Positions 44,789 through 53,252 of a stretch of 64,000 nt of DNA are shown here, piece by piece. The notes under the pieces are model-generated. The model saw only the letters and a list, made by a program, of their open reading frames with translations, did no database searches and had not been told where the DNA came from. The DNA comes from Rhodobacterales bacterium (GTDB lineage Bacteria; Pseudomonadota; Alphaproteobacteria; Rhizobiales; Stappiaceae), in contig VIRH01000141.1 in assembly GCA_008107755.1 (NCBI GenBank), positions 152,113-216,112 of the forward strand. The letters run 5' to 3'. The translations under genes and the position numbers were made by a program. Positions within the stretch are counted from its first letter, which is position 1. Every line of letters starts with the position of its first letter.

Positions 44789-46066
44789 ATGACCATTCTC
44801 GGCGATCTGCTGTCGACCATCTTTGAAAGAAGGTTTCGCGACACGGCATTCGACCGGCCGGACAGCCGGTCCACGGAACAACTGATCGAAGCGCTTGTGG
44901 GAGCAAGCGGCGAGGTCTCCGGCCTCGCGACGGCAGCTCACATCCTGCAGCGCTATCAGACCATGGGTGACGACGCGAAACTTGAGCTCTTTCGTCACCT
45001 GGCACATGACATGAATATTGATCCGGAGCGCGTACGCGCGGCTCTTGATGCCTATGAGGCAGCCCCCAGCCGCAAGTCCTACCGGGCCTTCATGACTGCC
45101 GTCGAACCCGATCGACAGGAGTTGATCAGGCGCCTCAACCAGATCCCGGGTGCGACGGAAATACTGGTGCGAATGCGCGCCGACCTGCTGCGGCTCGGGA
45201 GCGGCGACGACGAGCTGCAGGCGCTTGACCAGGACTTCCGCCATCTCTTCCTGTCGTGGTTCAACCGGGGCTTTCTGGTCTTGCGACCGATCAACTGGGA
45301 AAGCCCCGCACATATCCTGGAAAAGATCATCGCCTATGAAGCCGTGCACGAGATCGAAAGCTGGGCCGACCTTCGCGGACGCCTCGCCCCGGACGACCGC
45401 AGGTGCTTTGCCTTCTTTCACCCGTCCATGCCGGATGAGCCGCTGATCTTTGTCGAAGTTGCACTGACCGAAGACATTCCAGGCTCGATCCGCACGCTCC
45501 TCGAAGAGGACAGAGAAACCGGAACCGCGAAAGACGCAAGAACCGCCGCCTTTTACTCCATCTCCAACTGCCAGGCCGGGCTTGCCGGAATTTCCTTCGG
45601 CAATTCCCTGATCAAGCAGGTTGCCACCGATCTCGCCGCCGAATTGCCGGGCCTCAAGAACTTCGTCACCCTGTCGCCGATCCCCGGATTGACGAAATGG
45701 CTGGACGCCAGCGGCATCGATTACGCGCAGGCGGAGGCCCGCCGGATGCGCACGCTGGCCGCCCACTATCTGCTGTCCGCCAAGCGGGAAGACGGCGAGC
45801 CTCTTGATCCCGTGGCAAGATTTCACCTAGGGAACGGGGCACTCGTCCACGCGGTCCACGCCGACGCGGACCTGTCGGAAAAAGGCCGTGCACAATCGGC
45901 CGGCGTCATGGTCAACTACCTCTACGACCTCGCCAAGGTCGCCCAGAACCACGAGCGATACGCCACCAGCCGGGAAATCCCGGCCTCCTCCGACATCCGC
46001 TCCCTCGACACAGCGGCCAGGAAGCAGGATCCAGGCCGCAAGGTCATCGAACAGGCCGACCGCTGA
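44789..46066 (+). CDS. Malonyl-CoA decarboxylase
   Basis: 425 residues with the MCD N-terminal helical domain and the C-terminal GNAT-like catalytic domain. FYSISNCQAGLAGISFGNSL and FHLGNGALVHAVHADAD carry the conserved Ser and His region of the family, and GRAQSAGVMVNYLYDL ends the domain. It converts malonyl-CoA to acetyl-CoA and CO2, and is often linked to malonate use or control of fatty acid synthesis. The frame starts at 44696, but MTILGDLLSTIFERR at 44789 with AAGG upstream is preferred. It stands alone, without the usual malonate transporter or ligase. Confidence 0.9.
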   Translation: MTILGDLLSTIFERRFRDTAFDRPDSRSTEQLIEALVGASGEVSGLATAAHILQRYQTMGDDAKLELFRHLAHDMNIDPERVRAALDAYEAAPSRKSYRAFMTAVEPDRQELIRRLNQIPGATEILVRMRADLLRLGSGDDELQALDQDFRHLFLSWFNRGFLVLRPINWESPAHILEKIIAYEAVHEIESWADLRGRLAPDDRRCFAFFHPSMPDEPLIFVEVALTEDIPGSIRTLLEEDRETGTAKDARTAAFYSISNCQAGLAGISFGNSLIKQVATDLAAELPGLKNFVTLSPIPGLTKWLDASGIDYAQAEARRMRTLAAHYLLSAKREDGEPLDPVARFHLGNGALVHAVHADADLSEKGRAQSAGVMVNYLYDLAKVAQNHERYATSREIPASSDIRSLDTAARKQDPGRKVIEQADR

Positions 46067-46109
46067 AGATCAAGCGGTCCTTCGCTGATGCGAGGCGTCT
46101 CCTCCCCTC

Positions 46110-47537
46110 CTAACCGTGCGCAATCATCACATGGCGGACGGCGGTGTAGTCCTCCAGGGCGTAATGCGACATGTCCTTGCCGTAGCCGGACTGCTTCAGG
46201 CCGCCATGGGGCATTTCGTTGACAAGCATGAAGTGGGTGTTGACCCAGGTGCAGCCGTAGCGGAGCCGTGCGGAGGCCTGCATGGCCCGCGAGATGTCCT
46301 TCGTCCAGACGGAAGACGCGAGGCCGTAGTCGCTGTCGTTGGCCCAGCCAACCGCCTCGTCCACGTCCTTGAACCTTGTGACCGAGACCACCGGTCCGAA
46401 GACCTCCCTGCGCACGATCTCGTCGGACTGCAGGGCACCGGCGATCACGGTCGGCTGGTAGTAGAACCCGTTGCCGCCGTGCATTTTGCCGCCCGCCGCC
46501 GCTTCCATGTGCGGCTGTTCGAGCGCACGCTCGACAAAGCTTGCCACCCGGTCCCGCTGTCGAACGGAAATGAGCGGCCCGATCTCGTTTTCCGTGTCAT
46601 CGTCAAGGCCGTATTTGATCGTCGAGACGGCAGACGACAGGTCAGCAACCAGCTTGTCGTAGATCTTCGGCCCGGCATAGATGCGGCAGGCTGCGGTGCA
46701 GTCCTGACCGGCATTGTAAAATCCGAAGGCCTTCAGACCCTCGACGACCGCATCGAGATCCGCATCATCGAAGACGATGACCGGCGCCTTGCCGCCGAGT
46801 TCCAGGTGAGTGCGCTTCACAGTTTTGGAAGCGGCCTGAAGGATCTTCTTGCCCGTGGCGACATCGCCGGTGATCGAGATCATGTTGACCTTGGGATGGC
46901 TGATGAGCGCATTGCCGACGCTCTCGCCCCGCCCCAGGATCACATTGACCACGCCTTCGGGCAGTTCCTCGGCGAGGATCTTAGCCAGTTTCAGCGCCGT
47001 CAGCGGCGTCTGTTCCGACGGCTTGAAGATGACCGTGTTGCCGCCACCGATGGCAGGCGCCAGCTTCCATGCCATCATCATCAGGGGATAGTTCCAGGGT
47101 GCGATGGATGCCACGATGCCAATGGGATCGCGGCGGATCATCGATGTATGGCCGGCCATGTATTCGCCGGCGGCGGAGGCCGGAACGCAGCGAACGGCGC
47201 CGGCGAAGAACCGGTAGCAGTCGACGATCGCCGGGATCTCGTCGTCCTTGGCCGCATTGATCGGCTTGCCGCAGTTGAGCGCTTCCAGCGCCGCAAAGCC
47301 GTCGGCTTCAGCCTCGATCCGGTCGGCAATCTTCAAGAGATATCCGGACCGTTCTGCGGGTGTCGTCCGCGACCATGTCTCGAAGGCTTTTTCGGCAGCT
47401 GCGACTGCCCGCTCCACCTGGTCGAACGAGGCTTCGGGGATTGAAACGATGCTTTCGCCCGTGCGCGGGTTGAAGATCGTTTCCTCGGTCTCCGTGCCCG
47501 TCTCGAAGGCTCCGCCGATCAGCATTTGAGTATCCAT
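46110..47537 (-). CDS. patD: Aminobutyraldehyde dehydrogenase (PatD/YdcW-like)
   Basis: 475 residues, an aldehyde dehydrogenase. The cofactor and catalytic parts are clear: ASIAPWNYPLMMMAWKLAPA, THLELGGKAPVIVFDDADLD with the general-base Glu, and FYNAGQDCTAACR with the nucleophilic Cys. It oxidises 4-aminobutyraldehyde (and probably related amino-aldehydes) to GABA during putrescine breakdown. It is the last gene of an operon with a YdcSTUV-type transporter, the arrangement of E. coli ydcSTUVW, which supports the substrate. SD GGAGGGGAAAC precedes ATG 47537. Confidence 0.9.
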   Translation of the reverse strand: MDTQMLIGGAFETGTETEETIFNPRTGESIVSIPEASFDQVERAVAAAEKAFETWSRTTPAERSGYLLKIADRIEAEADGFAALEALNCGKPINAAKDDEIPAIVDCYRFFAGAVRCVPASAAGEYMAGHTSMIRRDPIGIVASIAPWNYPLMMMAWKLAPAIGGGNTVIFKPSEQTPLTALKLAKILAEELPEGVVNVILGRGESVGNALISHPKVNMISITGDVATGKKILQAASKTVKRTHLELGGKAPVIVFDDADLDAVVEGLKAFGFYNAGQDCTAACRIYAGPKIYDKLVADLSSAVSTIKYGLDDDTENEIGPLISVRQRDRVASFVERALEQPHMEAAAGGKMHGGNGFYYQPTVIAGALQSDEIVRREVFGPVVSVTRFKDVDEAVGWANDSDYGLASSVWTKDISRAMQASARLRYGCTWVNTHFMLVNEMPHGGLKQSGYGKDMSHYALEDYTAVRHVMIAHG

Positions 47538-47558
47538 GTTTCCCCTCCAATGTCCGGG

Positions 47559-48374
47559 TTACTTGCCGTGACCGGCGACCTTGTCGCCGTCACGGGTGAG
47601 ATAATAGGCGCCGAGGATCGGCAGGAACGTCACGAGCACCACCACCATTGCGACCACATTGGTCACCGGTCGTTGACGCGGACGCACGAGTTCCTCCAGC
47701 ATCCAGATCGGCAGGGTCTGCTGCTGACCTGCGGTGAAGGTGGTGACGATGACTTCGTCGAAGGACAGCGCGAAGGCAAGCATTCCCCCAGCCAGAAGCG
47801 CGGTCCCGATATTGGGCAGAATGACGTGGCGCAGGGTCTGGAACCCGTTGGCGCCAAGGTCCATCGATGCCTCTATGAGCGAGCCGCTCGTTCTGCGGAA
47901 CCGCGCAACCGCGTTGTTGTAGACGACAACGACGCAGAAGGTTGCGTGCCCCAGGATGATCGTCCACATCGAATACGGGATGTCCGCCAGGTGAAACGCA
48001 GACCTCAACGCAATACCGGTGATGATGCCCGGCAGCGCGATCGGCAGGATCACCAGAAGCGAGATCACCTCACGCCCGAAGAAGTGGGATTTGGCAACAG
48101 CTGCAGCACACAGGCTGCCGAGCACGACCGCGATGGCAGTGGAAACCGCGGCCACCTGCAGCGACAAGGTCAGCGCCTGCCAGACGTCTGGCCTCTCCCA
48201 GGTGACTGCGAACCACTTCAGCGTCAGCCCGGGCGGCGGCCACTGGTAGCTCTTCTCCTCGGTGGTGAAGGCGTAAATGAAGATCAATAGGATCGGCAGG
48301 TGCAGGAAGGCAAGCCCCAGTCCCGCCGCGATCTTGAGCCCGAGGGGCGCTTTCCGGGTCCGGTCAGAGGGCAT
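47559..48374 (-). CDS. Polyamine-type ABC transporter, permease 2 (YdcV-like)
   Basis: 271 residues. Six or so helices and the EAA motif EASMDLGANGFQTLRHVILP of PotC/YdcV permeases. I start at 48374, which overlaps the first permease by 11 bp and gives a normal N-terminus; the longer frame to 48545 adds 57 arginine-rich residues that are antisense-like. It is 21 bp before patD, so transport and oxidation are co-expressed. Confidence 0.87.
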   Translation of the reverse strand: MPSDRTRKAPLGLKIAAGLGLAFLHLPILLIFIYAFTTEEKSYQWPPPGLTLKWFAVTWERPDVWQALTLSLQVAAVSTAIAVVLGSLCAAAVAKSHFFGREVISLLVILPIALPGIITGIALRSAFHLADIPYSMWTIILGHATFCVVVVYNNAVARFRRTSGSLIEASMDLGANGFQTLRHVILPNIGTALLAGGMLAFALSFDEVIVTTFTAGQQQTLPIWMLEELVRPRQRPVTNVVAMVVVLVTFLPILGAYYLTRDGDKVAGHGK

Positions 48375-49320
48375 CAAAAGCCCCCAGACGTTTCGCGCCC
48401 CACAGGTAGAACCCCATGATGACGATCGGAACCACCGTAAAGGCCGCAGCAAGCGGAATGTTGCCGGCCGTACCCTGATGAGCATAGACGGCCTGACCGA
48501 TGAAGAGCCTCGACGACCCGACGATCTGCGGAATGATGTAGTCACCGAGCGTCAGGGAAAAGGTGAAGATGGAGCCCGCGACGACACCGGGAAGCGCCAG
48601 CGGCATCAGCACATGGCGCATGGTCTGCGCCGGCACAGCGCCTTGATCCGCCGAAGCCTCCAGCAGGCTGACCGGAACACGCTCCATCGCCGCCTGCATC
48701 GGCAGGATCATGAAGGGCAGCCAGACATAGACGAAGACCAGAAACGTGCCGATATAGCTGACCGAAAGGGAATTGCCGCCGATGACCGGGATCGACAGGA
48801 TGCCGTTCAGGAGCGGCAGCAGTCCGACCTTCGAAAGACCCCAGGTCAGAATGCCCTCCTTCGCCAGGATCAGCTTCCAGGCATAGACCTTGACCAGATA
48901 GCTCGACCAGAGCGGCAGCATGATGCCGAGATAGAAAAGCGCCTTCCAGCGCCCCCTGGCATAGCGGGCCGCGTAATAGGCGACGGGAAAGGCGATGATT
49001 ACGGAGGCGACCGTGACACAGGCCGCCATCAGCACCGTGCGGGCGATGATGTCCAGGTTGGCCGGATGCAGCAGTTCACCATAGGTCTTCAGGGTGAACT
49101 GGTACTGGATCAGACCGGTGAACTCGTCGATGGAAAAGAAGCTCTGCACCAGAAGCGCGAGCAGTGACCCCAGATAGATCACGCCGAGCCACAGGACCGG
49201 AGGCCCCAGGAGCACGGCGAGGAGGACGGTTGGCCGGCGCCACAGAAGATCCGAGAACCGGGCCAGCAGCCCGGGCTTTGGTGCGAAGATGGCTGAGTGG
49301 GCGACGGCTCCCATGCTCAT
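48364..49320 (-). CDS. Polyamine-type ABC transporter, permease 1 (YdcU-like)
   Basis: 318 residues with about six helices and the EAA motif EASADQGAVPAQTMRHVLMP. The N-terminal stretch (about 1-30) is a soluble lead. It pairs with the second permease. The start overlaps the ATPase stop in ATGA (49317-49320). Confidence 0.88.
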   Translation of the reverse strand: MSMGAVAHSAIFAPKPGLLARFSDLLWRRPTVLLAVLLGPPVLWLGVIYLGSLLALLVQSFFSIDEFTGLIQYQFTLKTYGELLHPANLDIIARTVLMAACVTVASVIIAFPVAYYAARYARGRWKALFYLGIMLPLWSSYLVKVYAWKLILAKEGILTWGLSKVGLLPLLNGILSIPVIGGNSLSVSYIGTFLVFVYVWLPFMILPMQAAMERVPVSLLEASADQGAVPAQTMRHVLMPLALPGVVAGSIFTFSLTLGDYIIPQIVGSSRLFIGQAVYAHQGTAGNIPLAAAFTVVPIVIMGFYLWGAKRLGAFDAL

Positions 49321-50306
49321 GCGCCTCGCTCCATCAGGTGCAGCGCCGAGGCATCCCAGCCGATCCTGACGCTGTCGCCTCTTTCAGGGAGCGGCGTTCC
49401 GGCGGCGACGAGAGCCGTCAGATGCATCTCTCGGAAGGCAAGGCTGACCCTGGTGACCGCGCCGGTATAGCTAAGGCCGGTGACGGTGGCCTCATGCGCC
49501 TCGCCGGGACCAATGCGAACCGCTTCCGGCCGAAGGCTGGCCTGCGCCCCCTTCCCGGCCAGTTCCTGCACGACATCGGCGGGCAGGATATTGGAAGAGC
49601 CGACGAAATCAGCAACGAAGGCGGTGTCCGGCCGCTGGTAGATGTCCTCAGGCGTGCCGACCTGCTGGATGCGCCCGTGGTCGAAGACGGCCACGCGGTC
49701 CGCCATGGACAGGGCTTCACCCTGGTCGTGGGTCACGAAAATGAACGTGATGCCAAGGCTTTGCTGGAGGCTTTTCAGTTCCTCCTGCATCTGTTCGCGC
49801 AGCTTGAGATCGAGCGCTCCGAGCGGCTCGTCAAGGAGCAGCACCTTCGGCTGGTTGACGAGCGCGCGCGCAAGCGCGACCCGCTGGCGCTGACCGCCGG
49901 AAAGCGCGCTTGGCGCACGGTCTCCGTAGCCCGGAAGCCGGACCAGCTCCAGCGCTTCCTCTGCCTTCGCGAAACGTTCCTTCTTGCCCGTCCCGGCGAT
50001 CATCAGCCCATAGGCGACGTTGTCGCGCACGCTCATGTGGGGAAACAGGGCGTAGTCCTGGAAGACGGTATTCACGTTGCGCCGGTAGGGCGGAACGCCC
50101 TCGGCGGTTTCGCCGAAGATTTCGATGTGCCCGGCAGTCGGCTGCTCGAAGCCGGCGATGAGACGCAGGCTGGTCGTCTTGCCGGATCCGGACGGACCGA
50201 GCATGGCGAAGAACTCGCCGGCCCGCACTTCCAGATCGACAGCATCGACGGCGCGAACCTCGCCATAGTGGCGGGACACGTTCTTGAAAAGGACGGCAGA
50301 TTGCAT
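49317..50306 (-). CDS. Polyamine-type ABC transporter, ATP-binding subunit (YdcT-like)
   Basis: 329 residues: an ABC domain (Walker A LGPSGSGKTT, signature LSGGQRQRVALARALV, Walker B VLLLDEPLGALD, switch FVTHDQGEAL) followed by a C-terminal TOBE regulatory domain from about residue 255. It is PotA-like. ATG at 50306 is preferred to an upstream start at 50336. It lies between the binding protein and the permeases, as in ydcSTUV. Confidence 0.88.
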   Translation of the reverse strand: MQSAVLFKNVSRHYGEVRAVDAVDLEVRAGEFFAMLGPSGSGKTTSLRLIAGFEQPTAGHIEIFGETAEGVPPYRRNVNTVFQDYALFPHMSVRDNVAYGLMIAGTGKKERFAKAEEALELVRLPGYGDRAPSALSGGQRQRVALARALVNQPKVLLLDEPLGALDLKLREQMQEELKSLQQSLGITFIFVTHDQGEALSMADRVAVFDHGRIQQVGTPEDIYQRPDTAFVADFVGSSNILPADVVQELAGKGAQASLRPEAVRIGPGEAHEATVTGLSYTGAVTRVSLAFREMHLTALVAAGTPLPERGDSVRIGWDASALHLMERGA

Positions 50307-50387
50307 GGATCTTCTTTGTCTGCACCTGCCGGCCAAACCGGCAGGTGAACCAACATTTGTCAGTCTGAACGGAACGCCTGTCAGACG

Positions 50388-51548
50388 TCAGCGGCCACCG
50401 ATGACACCGATATAGTCGGACACCCAGCGGTAGTAGGGCACGCAGGCGTTATCCTGGCTTTCGCATTTGGACACAGGCGTCGTCCAGAACTTGATCTTCT
50501 CGAAGTCGTCCATGCCGTTCGCCGTGCAGCCTTCCGCAGTCTGCATACCCCTGCCGTCAGTACAGGCAGCCGGCACGGAAGGGTTCGCCCCGAACCAGAC
50601 GGAAAGGTCGCTCTGGAGGTTGGATGACAGCGTGTGCTCCATCCACATGTAGGCACAGTTCGGATGCTCGGCTTCCGAATGCATCATCGTCGTGTCCGCC
50701 CAGCCGGTCGCGCCTTCCTTCGGAATGGTGGAGGCGATGGGCAGCTTGTCGCCGATCAGCAGATTGACCTGAAACGGCCAGGACCCGGAAGCGACCATGC
50801 CTTCGTTCTTGAAGTCGTCGATCTGGATAAAGGCATCATGCCAGTAGCGGGAAACCAGTTCGCGCTGCTGGCGCAGAAGGTCAAGCGCAGCGTCGTACTG
50901 GTCCTGGTTCAGCTCGTAAGGGCTCTTGATCCCCAGTTCCGGCTTGTGGAACATCAGATAGTTGGCAGCGTCCGCGATGTGGATCGGCCCGTCATAAGCC
51001 TGCACCCGTCCCTTGTTGGACTTGCCGTCGGAAAGGGTCATTTCCTCGAAGACCACATTCCAGCTGTCCGGAGCCTCGTCGAAGGCTTCCTTGTTGTACA
51101 TGAGGACGTTGGGGCCCCACATGTAGGGCACGCCGTAATGGACGCCGTCGACGGTATGCCAGGGCGCATCCTTGAGGCGATCATCGACGTCAGACCAGCT
51201 CGGCACCAGATCGACATTGACCGGCTGCACGCGCTTTCCCGCGATCAGGCGCAGGGAGGCATCGCCAGAGGCCGTCACGAGATCGAAGCCACCCTCGTTC
51301 ATCAGCGCGACCATCTCGTCGGACGTATTCGCCGTCTTGACGCTGACCTTGCAGCCCGTCTTCTCCTCGAAGGACGTCACCCAGTCGAACTGCTTGTCGG
51401 TTTCCCCGCGCTCGATGTAACCCGGCCAGGCAACGATGACGACTTCACCTTCGCCCTCACCAAGCTCGGTGAGCATTTCAGCATGGCCGGCAGAAACCTG
51501 CCCGGCCAGCAGCGCGGCGAGCGAACAACAACTCAGAAATTTTCTCAT
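50388..51548 (-). CDS. Polyamine-type ABC transporter, periplasmic binding protein (YdcS-like)
   Basis: 386 residues. A signal peptide (MRKFLSCCSLAALLAGQVSA) precedes a PotD/YdcS-type fold: VVIVAWPGYIERGETDKQF, then VPYMWGPNVLMYNKEAFDEA and GMVASGSWPFQVNLL. Several cysteines near the C-terminus (ACTDGRGMQTAEGC and CESQDNAC) may form disulfides. It is the first gene of the operon, with GAGGGGAAGG before ATG 51548 and an operator-like palindrome 122 bp upstream. Confidence 0.88.
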   Translation of the reverse strand: MRKFLSCCSLAALLAGQVSAGHAEMLTELGEGEGEVVIVAWPGYIERGETDKQFDWVTSFEEKTGCKVSVKTANTSDEMVALMNEGGFDLVTASGDASLRLIAGKRVQPVNVDLVPSWSDVDDRLKDAPWHTVDGVHYGVPYMWGPNVLMYNKEAFDEAPDSWNVVFEEMTLSDGKSNKGRVQAYDGPIHIADAANYLMFHKPELGIKSPYELNQDQYDAALDLLRQQRELVSRYWHDAFIQIDDFKNEGMVASGSWPFQVNLLIGDKLPIASTIPKEGATGWADTTMMHSEAEHPNCAYMWMEHTLSSNLQSDLSVWFGANPSVPAACTDGRGMQTAEGCTANGMDDFEKIKFWTTPVSKCESQDNACVPYYRWVSDYIGVIGGR

Positions 51549-52052
51549 GAGCAGACCTTCCCCTCAGAATGGAATGCGGTTTTGGAAGTGATTTTTATTG
51601 AATTTTTTGTTGTGCGGAGAAGCTTGCGCTGAACCCTCGGCGTTCGCAATTTCAAAATAAAGAAAGGTTCTATCGGTTTTTCCGATAGCAAGAGCAGTTA
51701 GGCGGCCGCCCTCGCGCGGAAGTCGATTGCTTCGATCAATAGCTGTTCGGTTCTTTTTGATTGCACAGAAAGAAGCCTAACTCTGAAACGTCACCCCGGA
51801 TGCGACGATTCAGAGATACGGGGCCAACTCGCAGATCCGCTTGCCGCAGCTGCAAATCCCTTCATGGGAGCTCTGGAAACGAGTAGGCCACGGGTCTCGC
51901 TCCACTCGACCGTGGTGACCGCGGACAGAAATCGCATGACAAGGTCCAATATTGGCGCTGACAAGCTTCGGAAAACTCCAAATTTCGCGCTTGATAATGA
52001 GGCCCCGGCTCAAGGGCGGGGCGTCACGGATCTCAGGGAGCACCTCTCCCCT
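51549..52052. other. Upstream region of the polyamine operon, no gene seen
   Basis: 504 bp between the LysR gene and the binding protein, both on the minus strand. Small frames of 70-150 codons lack recognisable features and overlap others; I reject them. The left half is AT-rich and holds the operon's promoter region, including the palindrome at 51670-51688. Confidence 0.55.
51670..51688. promoter_or_regulatory. 19-bp palindrome, candidate LysR operator for the polyamine operon
   Basis: CTATCGG and CCGATAG are exact inverted repeats around five T's. The 19-bp symmetric unit with an AT centre has the general form of LysR-type sites. It is 122 bp upstream of the binding protein start. The LysR gene upstream is the obvious binding factor, though the link is positional only. 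Confidence 0.55.
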
Positions 52053-52961
52053 CTACCGGTTGCGCAACATGCGCTGTGCCTTGGCGAGTTCGATGAAATT
52101 GGCCGTGGTCGGCTTTGGAACGGAGCCGCGTCGCCAGACGATGCCGACCTGCACCACCGGCAGGCTGCCGCTGACGTCGCGGGATTCGATCCGGTCGCCT
52201 TCCAGCGACCACGGCCGATAGACAAGATCAGGAAGGATGGCGATCCCTGCCCCCGTCGCGACGAGGGAACGCACGGCCTCGACCGAACGGGTGCGGAAGG
52301 CGACCGGCGGGCGTGAGCCCAGAACTCCGAGAAGCTTGCCGGTCGCCTCCTCGATCTCATCAACCGTCAGCATGATCAGGGGCTCGCCCTTCAGATCGGA
52401 AAGCGCGACACTGTCCGGTGTTTCGAGGCGGTGACCGATCGGCAGCCACAGCCGGTAAGGCGAAACCTCCAGGATCTCCGACTGCAACGCCATCGTGTCG
52501 CGCAGGTTCGAGACCACCATCACCGCGACATCCAGCTCCCCGCCGATGAGAAGATGCTCCAGATATTCGCCGCTGTCCTCGATCGCCGTGACCTCGACAC
52601 CGGGATAGGCTCGGCGGAAGCGGGCGAGAATATCGGACAGGACATACCCGGCAACCAGCGAGGTGACCCCAAGATGCAGCCGCCCGGGCGAAGCGTCCGG
52701 CGGCTCGACAAAGGCGCGCCGTGCATTGGAGACGCTCGCCAGGATCGATGTTGCGTGGCGCAGGAACTGGTGTCCCTTGTGGGTGATCGACAGCCCTCTG
52801 GAATGCCGCTCGAACAGGGGAACCCCGAGATCGCTCTCCAGCTCCTTTATCGCCTCCGTCACCGACGACTGGGAAATGTTGAAAGACTGCGCCGCCCGGG
52901 AAATCGAACCGCGCTCGGCGGCGGCGACGAAATACTGCAATTGGCGGATGGTGAATGACAT
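52053..52961 (-). CDS. LysR-family transcriptional regulator
   Basis: 302 residues with an N-terminal winged helix (RQLQYFVAAAERGSISRAAQ, SFNISQSSVTEAIKELESDL) and a LysR substrate-binding domain from about residue 90 (LHLGVTSLVAGYVLSDILAR). It lies just upstream of the polyamine operon in the same direction rather than divergently, so control of that operon is likely but not shown. The ligand is unknown. Confidence 0.87.
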   Translation of the reverse strand: MSFTIRQLQYFVAAAERGSISRAAQSFNISQSSVTEAIKELESDLGVPLFERHSRGLSITHKGHQFLRHATSILASVSNARRAFVEPPDASPGRLHLGVTSLVAGYVLSDILARFRRAYPGVEVTAIEDSGEYLEHLLIGGELDVAVMVVSNLRDTMALQSEILEVSPYRLWLPIGHRLETPDSVALSDLKGEPLIMLTVDEIEEATGKLLGVLGSRPPVAFRTRSVEAVRSLVATGAGIAILPDLVYRPWSLEGDRIESRDVSGSLPVVQVGIVWRRGSVPKPTTANFIELAKAQRMLRNR

Positions 52962-53252
52962 TCGGGATTCGACCGGATCGGGACTGATTTGTCAGACCTT
53001 AGCACCGGCGGCCAGGAAAACAGAACTCGGCCTTTGTGCTCGCAATCGTCATTGTCGGGCTGATGTCCGCTTCGCAATTCGGATCGCGACTGGCCTCCCC
53101 CTGCGCAGGCGCACATGGGCAGCCGCCACTGGCAAGGGACTTGGATCAGGCGTCAATCTCGAGACCTTCCTTCATCAGTTCCGCGAGAATTGCCCGCGTC
53201 CAAAATGTGCCTTAACGTAAACGACCTGCCTGTTCGGCTGACGGAGTTCCAC

